DNA of 64,000 nucleotides, taken from contig CBDFHF010000002.1 in NCBI GenBank assembly GCA_965247565.1, positions 248,001 to 312,000 on the forward strand, read 5' to 3'. Numbering within the stretch: position 1 is the stretch's first letter; every line of letters begins with the position of its first letter. Below, in pieces: positions 37,416 to 45,904 of the stretch. The position numbers were made by a program, and so were the translations under genes. This DNA comes from CBDFHF01 sp965247565 (GTDB lineage Bacteria; Pseudomonadota; Gammaproteobacteria; Methylococcales; Methylomonadaceae). The notes beneath the pieces were generated by a model. The model was not told the DNA's origin, ran no database searches, and saw only the letters and a program-made list of their open reading frames with translations.

Positions 37416-37926
37416 CTTGCAGGACAGCGTGAGGCAACGGGCCTAGCGCGCTCGTTGACGTGTTTTTATGGGCCAATACTGCCGATCAGTACTGTCTTCG
37501 CGCCAAAATCATTGTAAATTTGAGCTCCGTTTAAAGAATTCTTCTCGGATATATCCGAACTAGATCACTCAATCCCCAAATTGCCCATAAAAAGCCCCAT
37601 TTAGCTATACTTCATTTCAGTATGAATGAATTGTTTTAGTCAAAAGTGGCTTAAGGTCTTATATTCAGATTTTCTAAAACCCAGATTTTCACTGTTAGTC
37701 ACTCACAGTCAGTTTATTTCTTAATTAAGAGAGAGAAATAATGTTCAACTGAGTCCATAATACAAATTCCATAACAATTAGAAGTGTATTCAAACGACAG
37801 TGGGGTGTTAGTTCTCGAAACCTTTCAGAAAATTGTAAATTTGTGTTTGATGGGGCATCGCATACTGTCTGATCAAAGATTGCACGGATTTCATTTAATA
37901 ATAAAACTAGATATAGAGGTAAGGAT
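37416..37926. other. Intergenic region upstream of the oxidase operon
   Basis: The 511-bp gap contains an AT-rich stretch with the palindrome TCTTAATTAAGA near 37717 and probably the oxidase promoter. No gene seen. Confidence 0.5.
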
Positions 37927-38070
37927 ATGGAACAAATAAGTGAAGAAGATCGTAAACGTATTTTGGAAAGTTCTCCGGTTGGCACCTTTGCGCTAATGTC
38001 TGCTGTCATTGGCGGGATGGTTATCGCTTGGTTGTTTTTGTATTACGGCGTGTTTCTGCCCCGTGGTTAG
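37927..38070 (+). CDS. ba3-type cytochrome oxidase subunit IIa
   Basis: A 47-residue protein with a single membrane helix: a charged N terminus MEQISEEDRKRILESSPVG, then FALMSAVIGGMVIAWLFLYY and GVFLPRG. The length, the helix and the PxGT(F) entry match subunit IIa of B-type oxidases, which substitutes for one helix of subunit II. It has GAGGTAAGG upstream and ends 11 bases before the subunit II start, whose ribosome site overlaps its stop codon. Too small to be found by simple length cut-offs. Confidence 0.87.
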   Translation: MEQISEEDRKRILESSPVGTFALMSAVIGGMVIAWLFLYYGVFLPRG

Positions 38071-38081
38071 GAGTTTTCAAA

Positions 38082-38672
38082 ATGCAAATACAAACATTAA
38101 TTCGACGGTGCGAGCTGCTTTCTAAAGAATGCTATGCACAATTTCAAGCTATTCATATAGACCATTTAGAACGTAAGTGGATAGCGATTTCACTGTTAAT
38201 TATTGCCTTATTGGTCGGCATTATTACGTTGGACGCTTTGTTTCACGGCGTTAATCCACCCAGCAAAGTTGAAACTATCGATTCGGCCAGCTTGCATTTA
38301 AGCAAAGAATTTGCTGAAGAAAATTTAGGCGTTCAAGTTGATGAAAAAGGCCAGGTGATTATCCGTATGGTTGCTGGTCGTTATTCTTTTTTTCCTAAGC
38401 ATATTAGTGTTCCAGCAGAAACACCTTTGATATTTCGTTGGGTGAGTATGGATGTATTACATGGCGTACATATCCCCATGACCAATATGAGCACCATGAT
38501 TGTGCCGGGTTATGTCGCGGAAGTGTCTACCACGTTTCCTAAACCGGGCGAATATCCTGTGTTATGCAATGAGTATTGTGGTTTGGGGCACAATCATATG
38601 TGGAGCAATATTTCCGTAATTGCCAAAGAAGACTGGACTGCACCTGCTAAAGGAGGGTCAACTCATGAATGA
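38082..38672 (+). CDS. Cytochrome oxidase subunit II (CuA, ba3-type)
   Basis: The 196-residue subunit has one membrane helix (WIAISLLIIALLVGIITLDALF, about 46-67) and a periplasmic cupredoxin domain carrying the CuA site: His in MDVLHGVHI and CNEYCGLGHNHM (CxxxCxxxHxxM). It receives electrons from cytochrome c. The ATG at 38082 is chosen for TAGGAG eight bases upstream; an upstream in-frame TTG inside the IIa gene is not used. Having a single helix with a separate IIa gene is typical of the ba3 group. The gene overlaps the subunit I gene by eight bases. Confidence 0.94.
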   Translation: MQIQTLIRRCELLSKECYAQFQAIHIDHLERKWIAISLLIIALLVGIITLDALFHGVNPPSKVETIDSASLHLSKEFAEENLGVQVDEKGQVIIRMVAGRYSFFPKHISVPAETPLIFRWVSMDVLHGVHIPMTNMSTMIVPGYVAEVSTTFPKPGEYPVLCNEYCGLGHNHMWSNISVIAKEDWTAPAKGGSTHE

Positions 38673-40290
38673 TTCAGCAGAAAGAAAACTGGCATTAAGC
38701 CATATTTGGGTGGCTTTTATTGCTTTTGGCCTGGCTTGCTTTATGGGCGAGTATCAAGTTTTGGAGCGAAGCGGCTTTTTCCCATCACTAAACTCCGCTA
38801 GTGTTTATTTTGCTTCTGTCAGTACCCATGGCGTGTTAATGGCTTTTGTATTAACGACGTTTTTTATCATGGGTTTTGGTTATTACACCGCTTCAACAAG
38901 TCTAAAACAACCGGTTTGGAATAAACCCTTAGCCTGGGCTGGATACGGGATTGCTTTATTAGGCGTGGTATTGGCAGCAGTTCCCTTGTTATCAGGTAAC
39001 GCGTCAGTTCTGTATACCTTTTATCCGCCGATTGTGGCGCATGCAGCGTTTTATATTGGCGCTACGTTACTAGTGGTTGGTTCTTGGGTGTGGTGTGTGA
39101 TCATGCTGGTCATGTTCACAAAATGGAAGGGCGCTAATCCTGGACAAAACGTGCCTTTAGCCATGTTTGCGACCACTGCCAATGCTTTGTTGTGGTTGTG
39201 GACTAGTGCTGGTGTCGCTTTAGAAGTGTTATTTCAGTTAATCCCCTTCTCTTTGGGCTGGATTGATACTATCGACCCCGGTTTAGCTAGAACCTTATTT
39301 GCCTGGACTTTACATCCGATTGTGTACTTTTGGCTGATTCCAACTTACACCGCCTTCTATGTATTCGTACCCAAACAAGCCGGTGGGTTTTTGTTTAGTG
39401 ATGAAATGGCCAGAATGGCGTTTATCGTGTTAGTCGTTTTTGCCTTACCGATTGGTTTTCATCATTTATACATGGATCCGGAGCAAGCGTCAGGCTGGAA
39501 ATTGCTACACGGTATCGGTACTTTCGTCGTCGCTTTACCAACTTTAGTGACTGGGTTCACCGTCATCGCGTCTCTGGAAATAGCCGGGCGCTTACGCGGT
39601 GGCAAAGGTTTGTTTGGTTGGATAGGTGCATTGCCATGGACTAATACCATGGTTTTAGCCGTGATTTTAGCGTTATTAATGCTGATTTTTGGCGGCTTCG
39701 GCGGTATTGTCAACGCCAGTTATGCCATGAATGCCATGGTGCATAACACGGCTTGGGTGCCAGGACATTTTCATCTGATCTTTGCCGGTACCACCGTAAT
39801 TATGTATTTTGCCATTGCCTATTATCTATGGCCAATCCTGGTCGGCAAACCTTTGTTTTCACATAACATGGCTTTAACGCAGTTATGGACTTGGTTTATC
39901 GGCATGAGTATTATGACCACCCCTTGGCATGTTCTGGGTTTATTAGGTCAGCCGCGTCGTATTTCCACGGTGGTTTACAATAATTTGCTTACTTTATCCT
40001 GGAAACCTTACGAATTGATGATGATCTTTGGTGGCTTGGTATTGTTGGGGTCGGCTTGTTTATTTATCTACAACCTGGCTAAAACCCAGCTGGCTAAAGA
40101 CACTGAAAATTTTAACCAAGAAGTTGAATATGCTGAACCTATCCACGCTGTTGGCGTGTTGCCCGAGTATTTGAATGACTTCAAATTGTGGAACAAGGTC
40201 ATTGCAGTCTTAATGGCAATCAGCTTCGGTTTCCCCATATTGCAATTCTTTTTCATGGATACCTTTGGTTCCAGTGCATGGAGATATTAA
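38665..40290 (+). CDS. Cytochrome oxidase subunit I (ba3-type heme-copper oxidase)
   Basis: The 541-residue, about 13-helix catalytic subunit reduces O2 at a heme/CuB centre. Conserved segments are visible: STHGVLMAFVLTTFF (heme ligand), AWTLHPIVYFWLIPTYTAFY (CuB His and Tyr), FHHLYMD (two CuB His) and VHNTAWVPGHFHLIFAGT (heme His). HPIVYFWLIP with YTAFY marks the B-type rather than aa3 A-type. The start ATG 38665 lies within the end of subunit II and has AAAGGAGGG upstream. B-type enzymes usually have high oxygen affinity, which fits growth at low O2. Confidence 0.94.
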   Translation: MNDSAERKLALSHIWVAFIAFGLACFMGEYQVLERSGFFPSLNSASVYFASVSTHGVLMAFVLTTFFIMGFGYYTASTSLKQPVWNKPLAWAGYGIALLGVVLAAVPLLSGNASVLYTFYPPIVAHAAFYIGATLLVVGSWVWCVIMLVMFTKWKGANPGQNVPLAMFATTANALLWLWTSAGVALEVLFQLIPFSLGWIDTIDPGLARTLFAWTLHPIVYFWLIPTYTAFYVFVPKQAGGFLFSDEMARMAFIVLVVFALPIGFHHLYMDPEQASGWKLLHGIGTFVVALPTLVTGFTVIASLEIAGRLRGGKGLFGWIGALPWTNTMVLAVILALLMLIFGGFGGIVNASYAMNAMVHNTAWVPGHFHLIFAGTTVIMYFAIAYYLWPILVGKPLFSHNMALTQLWTWFIGMSIMTTPWHVLGLLGQPRRISTVVYNNLLTLSWKPYELMMIFGGLVLLGSACLFIYNLAKTQLAKDTENFNQEVEYAEPIHAVGVLPEYLNDFKLWNKVIAVLMAISFGFPILQFFFMDTFGSSAWRY

Positions 40291-40292
40291 TC

Positions 40293-40961
40293 ATGAAATG
40301 TATCCTTTTAGTACTGGCATTGTTTGCGCCTATGGTGGTTAATGCGCTGTCTTCAGATATTGCCTGGACACCCGAAACCTTAAAATTTGTTAAAAATGGC
40401 TATCCTGAGAAAGGCCAGATGCTGGCTAAGGCTTGCTACGGTTGTCATGGTGAAAAAGGGGAGGGCATGCCCGCAGAAATTGAAGATGATGAGACAATTC
40501 CATCAGTTCCTGCACTGGCCGGGCAGTTAGCCACTTACACGTATAAGCAATTGCAAGATTACAAAAACGGTAATCGTACTCATATGTCGATGACTGAAAT
40601 TGTCAAAGACATGTCGAAACAAGATGCTGCTGATTTGGCCGCTTGGTTCAGTACCTTACCTACGCCGACTGTTACCAAAGCTGAAATCAATCTGGCAAAA
40701 GCTGAAAAAATGGTATCAGAAGGTGATGGCAAGCGTATTCTGCCGCCGTGCTCTGTTTGTCATGGTAGTAACGGTAAAGGCGAGAAAATGGATATTCCCG
40801 CACTGGCAGGACAACAGTCTGATTATTTGATCAGAACGTTGCTGGAATATAAAAGCGGTAAGCGTCAAAACGATATCTATAGCCGAATGAGATTGATATC
40901 GCAGCAACTGAGTGTGCAAGAAATCAAGGATTTAGGGCAATACTACCAACAACTTAAGTAG
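40293..40961 (+). CDS. Diheme cytochrome c (c4-like)
   Basis: A 222-residue precursor with signal peptide (KCILLVLALFAPMVVNA) and two CxxCH heme sites, ACYGCHGEKGEG and PCSVCHGSNGKG, each followed by a cytochrome-c fold with PALAGQ (twice) and a distal Met (HMSM; the second half is less clear). Two similar halves indicate a cytochrome c4/c553-like diheme. Only two bases after subunit I, it is very probably the electron donor of the oxidase. The true ATG is at 40293. Confidence 0.92.
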   Translation: MKCILLVLALFAPMVVNALSSDIAWTPETLKFVKNGYPEKGQMLAKACYGCHGEKGEGMPAEIEDDETIPSVPALAGQLATYTYKQLQDYKNGNRTHMSMTEIVKDMSKQDAADLAAWFSTLPTPTVTKAEINLAKAEKMVSEGDGKRILPPCSVCHGSNGKGEKMDIPALAGQQSDYLIRTLLEYKSGKRQNDIYSRMRLISQQLSVQEIKDLGQYYQQLK

Positions 40962-40972
40962 TCGTTTGATAT

Positions 40973-41020
40973 AACCACTTTCACGAATATCAAGCTTAAA
41001 CCGAGTTTGTGAAAGTGGTT
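40973..41020 (+). terminator. 12-bp hairpin after the oxidase operon
   Basis: AACCACTTTCAC (40973-40984) pairs with GTGAAAGTGGTT (41009-41020); the stem can extend by GAA/TTT. No U-run follows, so it may be an RNA-end stabiliser rather than an intrinsic terminator. Confidence 0.5.
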
Positions 41021-41052
41021 CGAGTAGAAATTTAGAAAATGAGTAAACAAAA

Positions 41053-41754
41053 ATGGCTGAATTTACAGTAACCGGTGATGTTGACCCTTTTGTGCATGTC
41101 AGTTTGCAACAGGGCGAAAAAATATATTGTGAATCGAATGCAACGGTCATGATGGAGTCTACCCTTGAACTTAAGGGTAAGATGACCGGTGGTTTGGGTA
41201 GCGCCTTAATGCGACGCCTGGCGAATGGAGAATCATTTTTTCAACAACATATTGAAGCAATTCGAGGTGCCGGTGATTGTTTGCTATCGCCCACCTTGCC
41301 AGGAGCTATCGATGTGCTACAAGTGGGCCCAACTCGCTATATGCTGACAGACGGAGCCTTTGTAGCCGCGGAAAGTGGGGTGAACCTGAATGTGCGTACC
41401 CAAAGCTTAGGCACTGCTGTTTTTGGACAAACTGGCGGGTTTTTTATTTGCGAAGCCTCCGGTTCCGGCAAATTAGCCGTATCAGGTTTCGGCTCCAGTT
41501 TTGTGTTAGATGTCGAGCCTGGAAAAGATATCATCATCGACAATGCCCATGTAGTGGCTTGGGATGCGGGTTTACACCATGAAATTTCCGTAACAACTCA
41601 AAGTAGCCGCGGGTTTCTAGGTCAAATAGTAAACAGCGTAACCAGCGGTGAAGGCATGGTGCTTAAGTTTTCTGGCAAAGGTAAAGTGATTATTTGCTCG
41701 CGTAATAAAGCTAATTTTGCCACTTGGCTACGCCGACTGACTGGCAACGGCTAG
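41053..41754 (+). CDS. AIM24/TIGR00266-family protein
   Basis: The 233-residue beta-rich protein has the pattern of the TIGR00266 family: GEKIYCESNATVMMESTLEL, GGLGSALMRRLANGESFF, then FGQTGGFFICEASGSGKL and VAWDAGLHHEIS. No signal peptide or membrane segment is seen. Biochemical function is unknown; the yeast namesake affects mitochondrial respiratory complexes, which may be only coincidence with the oxidase next door. It overlaps pncC by one base. Confidence 0.88.
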   Translation: MAEFTVTGDVDPFVHVSLQQGEKIYCESNATVMMESTLELKGKMTGGLGSALMRRLANGESFFQQHIEAIRGAGDCLLSPTLPGAIDVLQVGPTRYMLTDGAFVAAESGVNLNVRTQSLGTAVFGQTGGFFICEASGSGKLAVSGFGSSFVLDVEPGKDIIIDNAHVVAWDAGLHHEISVTTQSSRGFLGQIVNSVTSGEGMVLKFSGKGKVIICSRNKANFATWLRRLTGNG

Positions 41755-42242
41755 TGAATGATAAGCTCTATCAACTTGCTGAACAGCTGGGGCAATTACT
41801 AAAGACCAACACAATCAAAATAACCACCGCTGAATCCTGCACCGGCGGCTGGATTTCCCAAATTCTTACCGAAGTCCCAGGCAGTTCGGCTTGGTTTGAC
41901 CGGGGTTTTGTTACTTACAGTAATGCCGCAAAAATAGCTATGTTGGGCGTTAAGCCAGAAACATTAGCAACGCACGGAGCAGTGAGTGCTGAAACGGCTA
42001 CGGAAATGGTGCACGGTGCAATAGCGCAAAGTATGGCCCAATGTGCTGTCGCAGTCACTGGCATAGCCGGCCCCGATGGCGGTAGCCAAGATAAACCGGT
42101 TGGTACTGTATTTATCAGTTGGGTTTGTCAAGTAAATCCAGCACAAGTCGTTAGAAAAAACTTTACCGGGACTCGGCATCAAATTAGAGCCCAAACAGTG
42201 CAGGCTGCTTTAGAAAGCTTAATTTTAGCGCTAAAAAGTTAG
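41754..42242 (+). CDS. pncC: Nicotinamide-nucleotide amidase PncC (CinA C-terminal type)
   Basis: The 162-residue enzyme deamidates nicotinamide mononucleotide to nicotinate mononucleotide in NAD salvage. Typical motifs: TAESCTGGWISQILTEVPGSSAWFDRGFVTYSNAAK, HGAVSAETATEMV and VAVTGIAGPDGGSQDKPVGTVF. It is the stand-alone amidase form without the CinA N-terminal domain. I place the start at GTG 41754, overlapping the AIM24 stop by one base; an upstream in-frame TTG at 41724 lies inside that gene. No special regulation seen. Confidence 0.92.
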   Translation: MNDKLYQLAEQLGQLLKTNTIKITTAESCTGGWISQILTEVPGSSAWFDRGFVTYSNAAKIAMLGVKPETLATHGAVSAETATEMVHGAIAQSMAQCAVAVTGIAGPDGGSQDKPVGTVFISWVCQVNPAQVVRKNFTGTRHQIRAQTVQAALESLILALKS

Positions 42243-42366
42243 GTTGCTAAACCTAAAATAATGAATAAGATGTCGACGCAATCAAAAACCGAAGCCGATG
42301 AACAGGATAATACGCGGGGTTTGGTTGCGACGGCTGGAATACTTTGTGCCTAGCTCAGTAATCGTG

Positions 42367-42789
42367 TTACCAACATCCTGCAGTTGTCGGAGTTTTGTTG
42401 CCGAGATTATCTATTGTCAACGTGCCACATTTGGAATCAGTGACAACCGGAACTGCCTTTAGCGTAAAAGTAGTGGCTGTTGGCGCTGGAGTAGCGGCAA
42501 TACTTAAATCATAGGTTTTTGTTCCACCAGAAACTGGCACAACTGCAGAGAAAACGGTGAGTGTTCCAAGGTTGTCCGCTCCAGCAGCGCCAAGGTAAGT
42601 GCCATTATTATTCATTTTCCAGGTTTCCATAGCATTCGCAAATGACATTAAAGCCGCTTCTGCGTCTGCTCTTTTACTTTTTGTGATGTGCTCGCTATAA
42701 CTCGGGTAGGCAACGGAACTAATAATGCCGACAATGGCTAAAGCTACCAGTAATTCAATTAATGTAAATCCACGCAGTTTTGTTTTCAT
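42367..42789 (-). CDS. pilE: Type IV minor pilin PilE
   Basis: The 140-residue prepilin has a leader MKTKLRG cut before FTLIELLVALAIVGIISSVA, with Glu5 of the mature protein. The KSKRADAEAALMSFANAMETW helix and a C-terminal disulfide loop (Cys in DSKCGTLTIDN and the final TAGCW) match PilE of minor-pilin clusters. It is the last gene of the minor-pilin set on this strand and has its own 276-bp gap upstream, so it may have a separate promoter. Confidence 0.92.
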   Translation of the reverse strand: MKTKLRGFTLIELLVALAIVGIISSVAYPSYSEHITKSKRADAEAALMSFANAMETWKMNNNGTYLGAAGADNLGTLTVFSAVVPVSGGTKTYDLSIAATPAPTATTFTLKAVPVVTDSKCGTLTIDNLGNKTPTTAGCW

Positions 42790-42879
42790 GATTACTCGAA
42801 CATTGTCTTAGGTTAATGTTATCGTTTGTTAAATTTACAATTTGGCAAAAAATAACTTCCCGATTTTGGAATGTATCCT

Positions 42880-42928
42880 GTAGGGGCCAATTTACTTGTG
42901 ACCTTTAGATAGGTTATTCGCTCTACAA
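42880..42928. repeat. Dispersed repeat, TAGGGGCGAATT family (diverged)
   Basis: TAGGGGCCAATTTACTTGTG followed by ACCTTTAG and a right end ATTCGCTCTACA matches the element at 9096-9157, with a deletion in the right half. It lies in the pilE-fimT gap. Confidence 0.5.
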
Positions 42929-43065
42929 ATGGACTCACTCAAGTTCAGTAAAGTTATTTTTGACCATATCTTAAGTTATACCAATACCAATAAGTTCGCA
43001 TATTTTCTATTACTCAACCGAAAAAGCTTAGGTTGGGGCTCTGATTATTGAAATTGCTATTACAT

Positions 43066-43566
43066 TCACGGTGTAGTTACATTCATCCGTCCCGAAGGTT
43101 GGATTGTTAACGTGCGCTGCTCATCACTTCCAGATGCAGTAAAGGTGACGACAATTGGTACAACTGAAGTCAATCTTCCATCGGGACGGTATGATGGGGT
43201 ATCGTCTGTGGAGGACACCGTAACGCCACTAGATGCCGCATAATTTTGTATAACTGTGCCTACCCCTCCTTTGGTAGTCAACGTAGAGCTGTTTAGAAAA
43301 GCTATCCAATTATTGTCTACCGGAGAGTTGCCGTTCACATCGGTATGGATGGAAACACCGGCAAATTTCATTTTTTTGATGGACTCGCTTCTTGCGGTTT
43401 GTAATGCGACCACCATATCATTTGCCGATGCAGTCAATTTATTGCTGGCAGCGATCGATTGAAAGCTAGGTAAGCCAATGCCCAGAGTGATCCCGATGAT
43501 GGCAATTACCACCAGCAATTCGATCAGTGTAAACCCTTGATAGCGCTGCCTAGCTTTTAAGTTCAT
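43066..43566 (-). CDS. fimT: Pseudopilin FimT/GspH
   Basis: The 166-residue prepilin has leader MNLKARQRYQG and mature N terminus FTLIELLVVIAIIGITLGIG. The following LTASANDMVVALQTARSESIKK stretch and terminal RTLTIQPSGRM are typical of the GspH/FimT family, minor pseudopilins that prime type IV pilus or type II secretion fibres and, for FimT, bind DNA during uptake. It lies between the DUF4114 gene and pilE. A comEC homologue at 59622 makes a competence role possible. Confidence 0.9.
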   Translation of the reverse strand: MNLKARQRYQGFTLIELLVVIAIIGITLGIGLPSFQSIAASNKLTASANDMVVALQTARSESIKKMKFAGVSIHTDVNGNSPVDNNWIAFLNSSTLTTKGGVGTVIQNYAASSGVTVSSTDDTPSYRPDGRLTSVVPIVVTFTASGSDEQRTLTIQPSGRMNVTTP

Positions 43567-43639
43567 AAGTTAAATTGTTTTGTCCAAGTAGCTAAATTTT
43601 ACATCTGCCTTAATTTGCAATCAGATATAGGTTGTAAAT

Positions 43640-43664
43640 ACCGGACAGCAATAAGCTGTCCGGT
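43640..43664 (-). terminator. Hairpin after the DUF4114 gene
   Basis: ACCGGACAGC and GCTGTCCGGT form a perfect 10-bp stem with a five-base loop just beyond the stop codon at 43673. On the minus strand ATTTAC follows, so the U-tract is weak. Confidence 0.6.
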
Positions 43665-43672
43665 GGGTAAAA

Positions 43673-45031
43673 TTAATTACCGTTATTACCGTTATTACCG
43701 TTATTACCGTTATTACCTACGCCAGTATTGCCAGCGTTTTCTTTTGCTGCTTTTTTGCTATCTTTCAAGGTATCGGTAACTTCGGTTGGAACCGTAATTT
43801 CTCGCCAGCTGATTGGGCCGCTTTCGCCGGTCAATGGGGCAGGAGCAGGTGGGGTAGTTCCACCGGTATCGCCCGTGCCACCGGTTCCACCGGTATCGCC
43901 CGTGCCACCGGTTCCGCCGGTATCGCCCGTGCCACCGGTTCCGCCGGTATCGCCCGTGCCACCGGTTCCGCCGGTATCGCCCGTGCCACCGGTTCCGCCG
44001 GTATCGCCCGTGCCACCGGTTCCGCCGGTATCGCCCGTGCCACCGGTTCCACCGGTATCGCCCGTGCCACCTGTCCCATCAGTTCCGGGGGTTGGCACTA
44101 ACAGGTCGCAATTCGCACAATCCACGGCGCTCCAAGGATCGACATGAATTGCAATGATCACATCGTTAAAATCATTATCACTGGTGTAGCCATAATCATT
44201 GTAGGAACCCGCTTGGCGATTAAGATCTTCCATCGCTAGAACCATGATCTGTTTTTCGGGGTAAGCAAATAATATGGTGTGTGCTTGTTTATTGGTTGCG
44301 TCCGCAGGTTCTGGATTAAAACGTTTGATAGTGCGGAAGATTTTGCTATCTGCCTTATTGGGGTCTACTTGTCCTGGAGTTCCAGGTACTGCCGCTGTTT
44401 TAAGTTTTCCCTTTTTATACACAGCCGGCGTACCAGGAGTGCCAGGTATCCAACCATTGCCTACAATAGTAAAGCCGAGTGCGTCATTAGCCGAAAACGA
44501 GCCTAAATCTACGGTATCGCCAAATTGCAGCACATTGTCTGAAAAATTTGGGAACATGATTTTGTCGCTTACAGAACCTTTAGACAGAGTGGCTAATTCA
44601 GGTTTATTGAATTTAAAAAAGCCCACCGAGTTTTTATAACCTGCGCCTTCGCTAACAAAAGAGACTGTCACGTGGGCAGTTGCTTTTAAAAATAGGTTTG
44701 CGCCCGCATCATCGGTCAGCTGTGCTAATGCTGCCGGGTTATTCCCAATACCCTGTCCTTCGGGTAAGCGATTCAATACAGTTTGTAATAGATCTGATGG
44801 TAATGTACTTGAGGTGTTCGTTAAGCTACTGGGTTTTCCTGATGATTGATTGTAATCTCCTACATAATCCCAATTTGTGGCTAGCGCGTTGTTTGAACTT
44901 GCAATCAAGCCCAAGCCCATCATCAAAGCCGGCAGATAAGATTTCGGTTTATTGAGGTTTTCAGCCAACGCAATACTAATCGCGAGAGGTAGTTTTCTGG
45001 ATTGAGCTAATTTATGTTTTTCTCTGTTCAT
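43673..45031 (-). CDS. DUF4114-type secreted protein with Gly/Thr repeat region
   Basis: The 452-residue precursor has an N-terminal export signal (LPALMMGLGLIASSNNALA, cut near TNWDYVG), a region with EGAGYKNSVGFFKF and YGYTSDNDFNDVIIAIHV that matches the DUF4114 pattern, and then eight copies of a nine-residue TGGTGDTGG repeat (27-bp units at 43862-44077) and a C-terminal NNG repeat run. ATG 45031 is chosen because CAGGTGA precedes it. The position, between pilX and fimT in a minor-pilin operon, is where pilY1 normally lies. By location it may act as a tip adhesin or PilY1 substitute, but it shows no PilY1 beta-propeller sequence. Confidence 0.85.
   Translation of the reverse strand: MNREKHKLAQSRKLPLAISIALAENLNKPKSYLPALMMGLGLIASSNNALATNWDYVGDYNQSSGKPSSLTNTSSTLPSDLLQTVLNRLPEGQGIGNNPAALAQLTDDAGANLFLKATAHVTVSFVSEGAGYKNSVGFFKFNKPELATLSKGSVSDKIMFPNFSDNVLQFGDTVDLGSFSANDALGFTIVGNGWIPGTPGTPAVYKKGKLKTAAVPGTPGQVDPNKADSKIFRTIKRFNPEPADATNKQAHTILFAYPEKQIMVLAMEDLNRQAGSYNDYGYTSDNDFNDVIIAIHVDPWSAVDCANCDLLVPTPGTDGTGGTGDTGGTGGTGDTGGTGGTGDTGGTGGTGDTGGTGGTGDTGGTGGTGDTGGTGGTGDTGGTGGTGDTGGTTPPAPAPLTGESGPISWREITVPTEVTDTLKDSKKAAKENAGNTGVGNNGNNGNNGNNGN
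43862..44077. repeat. 27-bp tandem repeat (8 units) inside the DUF4114 gene
   Basis: Eight units built on CCGGTATCGCCCGTGCCACC run in tandem, the inner ones identical and the outer ones with single changes (TTCCA for TTCCG; the last unit CCTGTCCC). The unit length is a multiple of three, so copy-number change would keep the frame. A shorter 9-bp repeat (TTACCGTTA) fills 43677-43720 at the 3' end of the gene. Confidence 0.95.
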
Positions 45032-45205
45032 AGTATTCACCTGGGTTTGTTTAAAAATCATTCGGTTAATAATGGGGGTATTTGTTAAAACATCTAATTG
45101 ATCACGCACTACAGCTTTATTTAAAATTAAAAATTCATATCAAATACCCTATGTGGTCAATTAGCGGCAAACAATCGCGAAACTTGAGATCTTTTTGGAG
45201 TTGAT

Positions 45206-45904
45206 TTACATGTTGTCTGAGCAGTCGATCATGAATTTGGATTCTACGGTACGCATGGCCGAGGTAACTTGGTCATTAAAAGTGACATGTAACGTGTAAA
45301 TTTCTATGTGACAGGCTTCATTTCCAGCTGCCCCTCCAGCCCAGTTCAATCTTTTACATGCCTGGGCTTCACCCTCTGAAGGCACGGCTTCGATATGGGG
45401 GATTGCTATGAGGTCCTCAGCAATAATGCTGCCTTTAACAATATTACGAACCCCATTGGTACGATAACGGTTGCCATCCACATCAAGGTCTTCATAGCGA
45501 CATTGGAATTCACTACCTACTTTTGTGGTCATGTTCCAGTTAGTAATGCAATATTCGGCCTGAACGGTTGCGCTGATCGAGGCATCATTTAAATCGAGAG
45601 TGCCACTAGTATGCGGCACTGGGTGAACGGAGTTGGTTGCACCAGACTTGCAACTTTTTACGTCTCCTGTGCCGTCGACATAGCGTAACTCTTCCAGTTT
45701 GTCCTGGGTTTTCATTAGCGCTGTTTCTACTGAGGCGAATGATTTTGCTTGTTCACCGCTATTGGTTGCGATACTGATTTGGGCTTTGTTTTGCTGAATC
45801 ATGCTAGTACTTGCCAGCGTTAACAATAACAACATAACCAAGCTAAACGCTAATACTGCCCCGTGTTGGTTTTTTAGCGGTGATAATTTCATAGTCAATC
45901 TCAT
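45206..45904 (-). CDS. pilX: Minor pilin PilX
   Basis: The 232-residue protein has the PilX-type N terminus: a short basic leader (KLSPLKNQHG), then AVLAFSLVMLLLLTLASTSM without the Glu5 of other pilins, as is usual in PilX. A Cys-containing globular domain follows (CKSG, AEYCITNW, EFQCRYED, EACHIEIYTL). It belongs to the priming complex of the pilus tip with PilV, PilW and FimT. The ATG overlaps the pilW stop (ATGA). Confidence 0.88.
   Translation of the reverse strand: MRLTMKLSPLKNQHGAVLAFSLVMLLLLTLASTSMIQQNKAQISIATNSGEQAKSFASVETALMKTQDKLEELRYVDGTGDVKSCKSGATNSVHPVPHTSGTLDLNDASISATVQAEYCITNWNMTTKVGSEFQCRYEDLDVDGNRYRTNGVRNIVKGSIIAEDLIAIPHIEAVPSEGEAQACKRLNWAGGAAGNEACHIEIYTLHVTFNDQVTSAMRTVESKFMIDCSDNM

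Noticed and set aside
43862..44077. CRISPR-like array
   Set aside because: The 27-bp units are contiguous with no spacers and encode an in-frame protein repeat.
43728..44147. Plus-strand Pro/Val-rich repeat protein opposite the DUF4114 gene
   Set aside because: It is the antisense of the 27-bp repeat; the minus-strand gene has signal peptide, domain and ribosome site.
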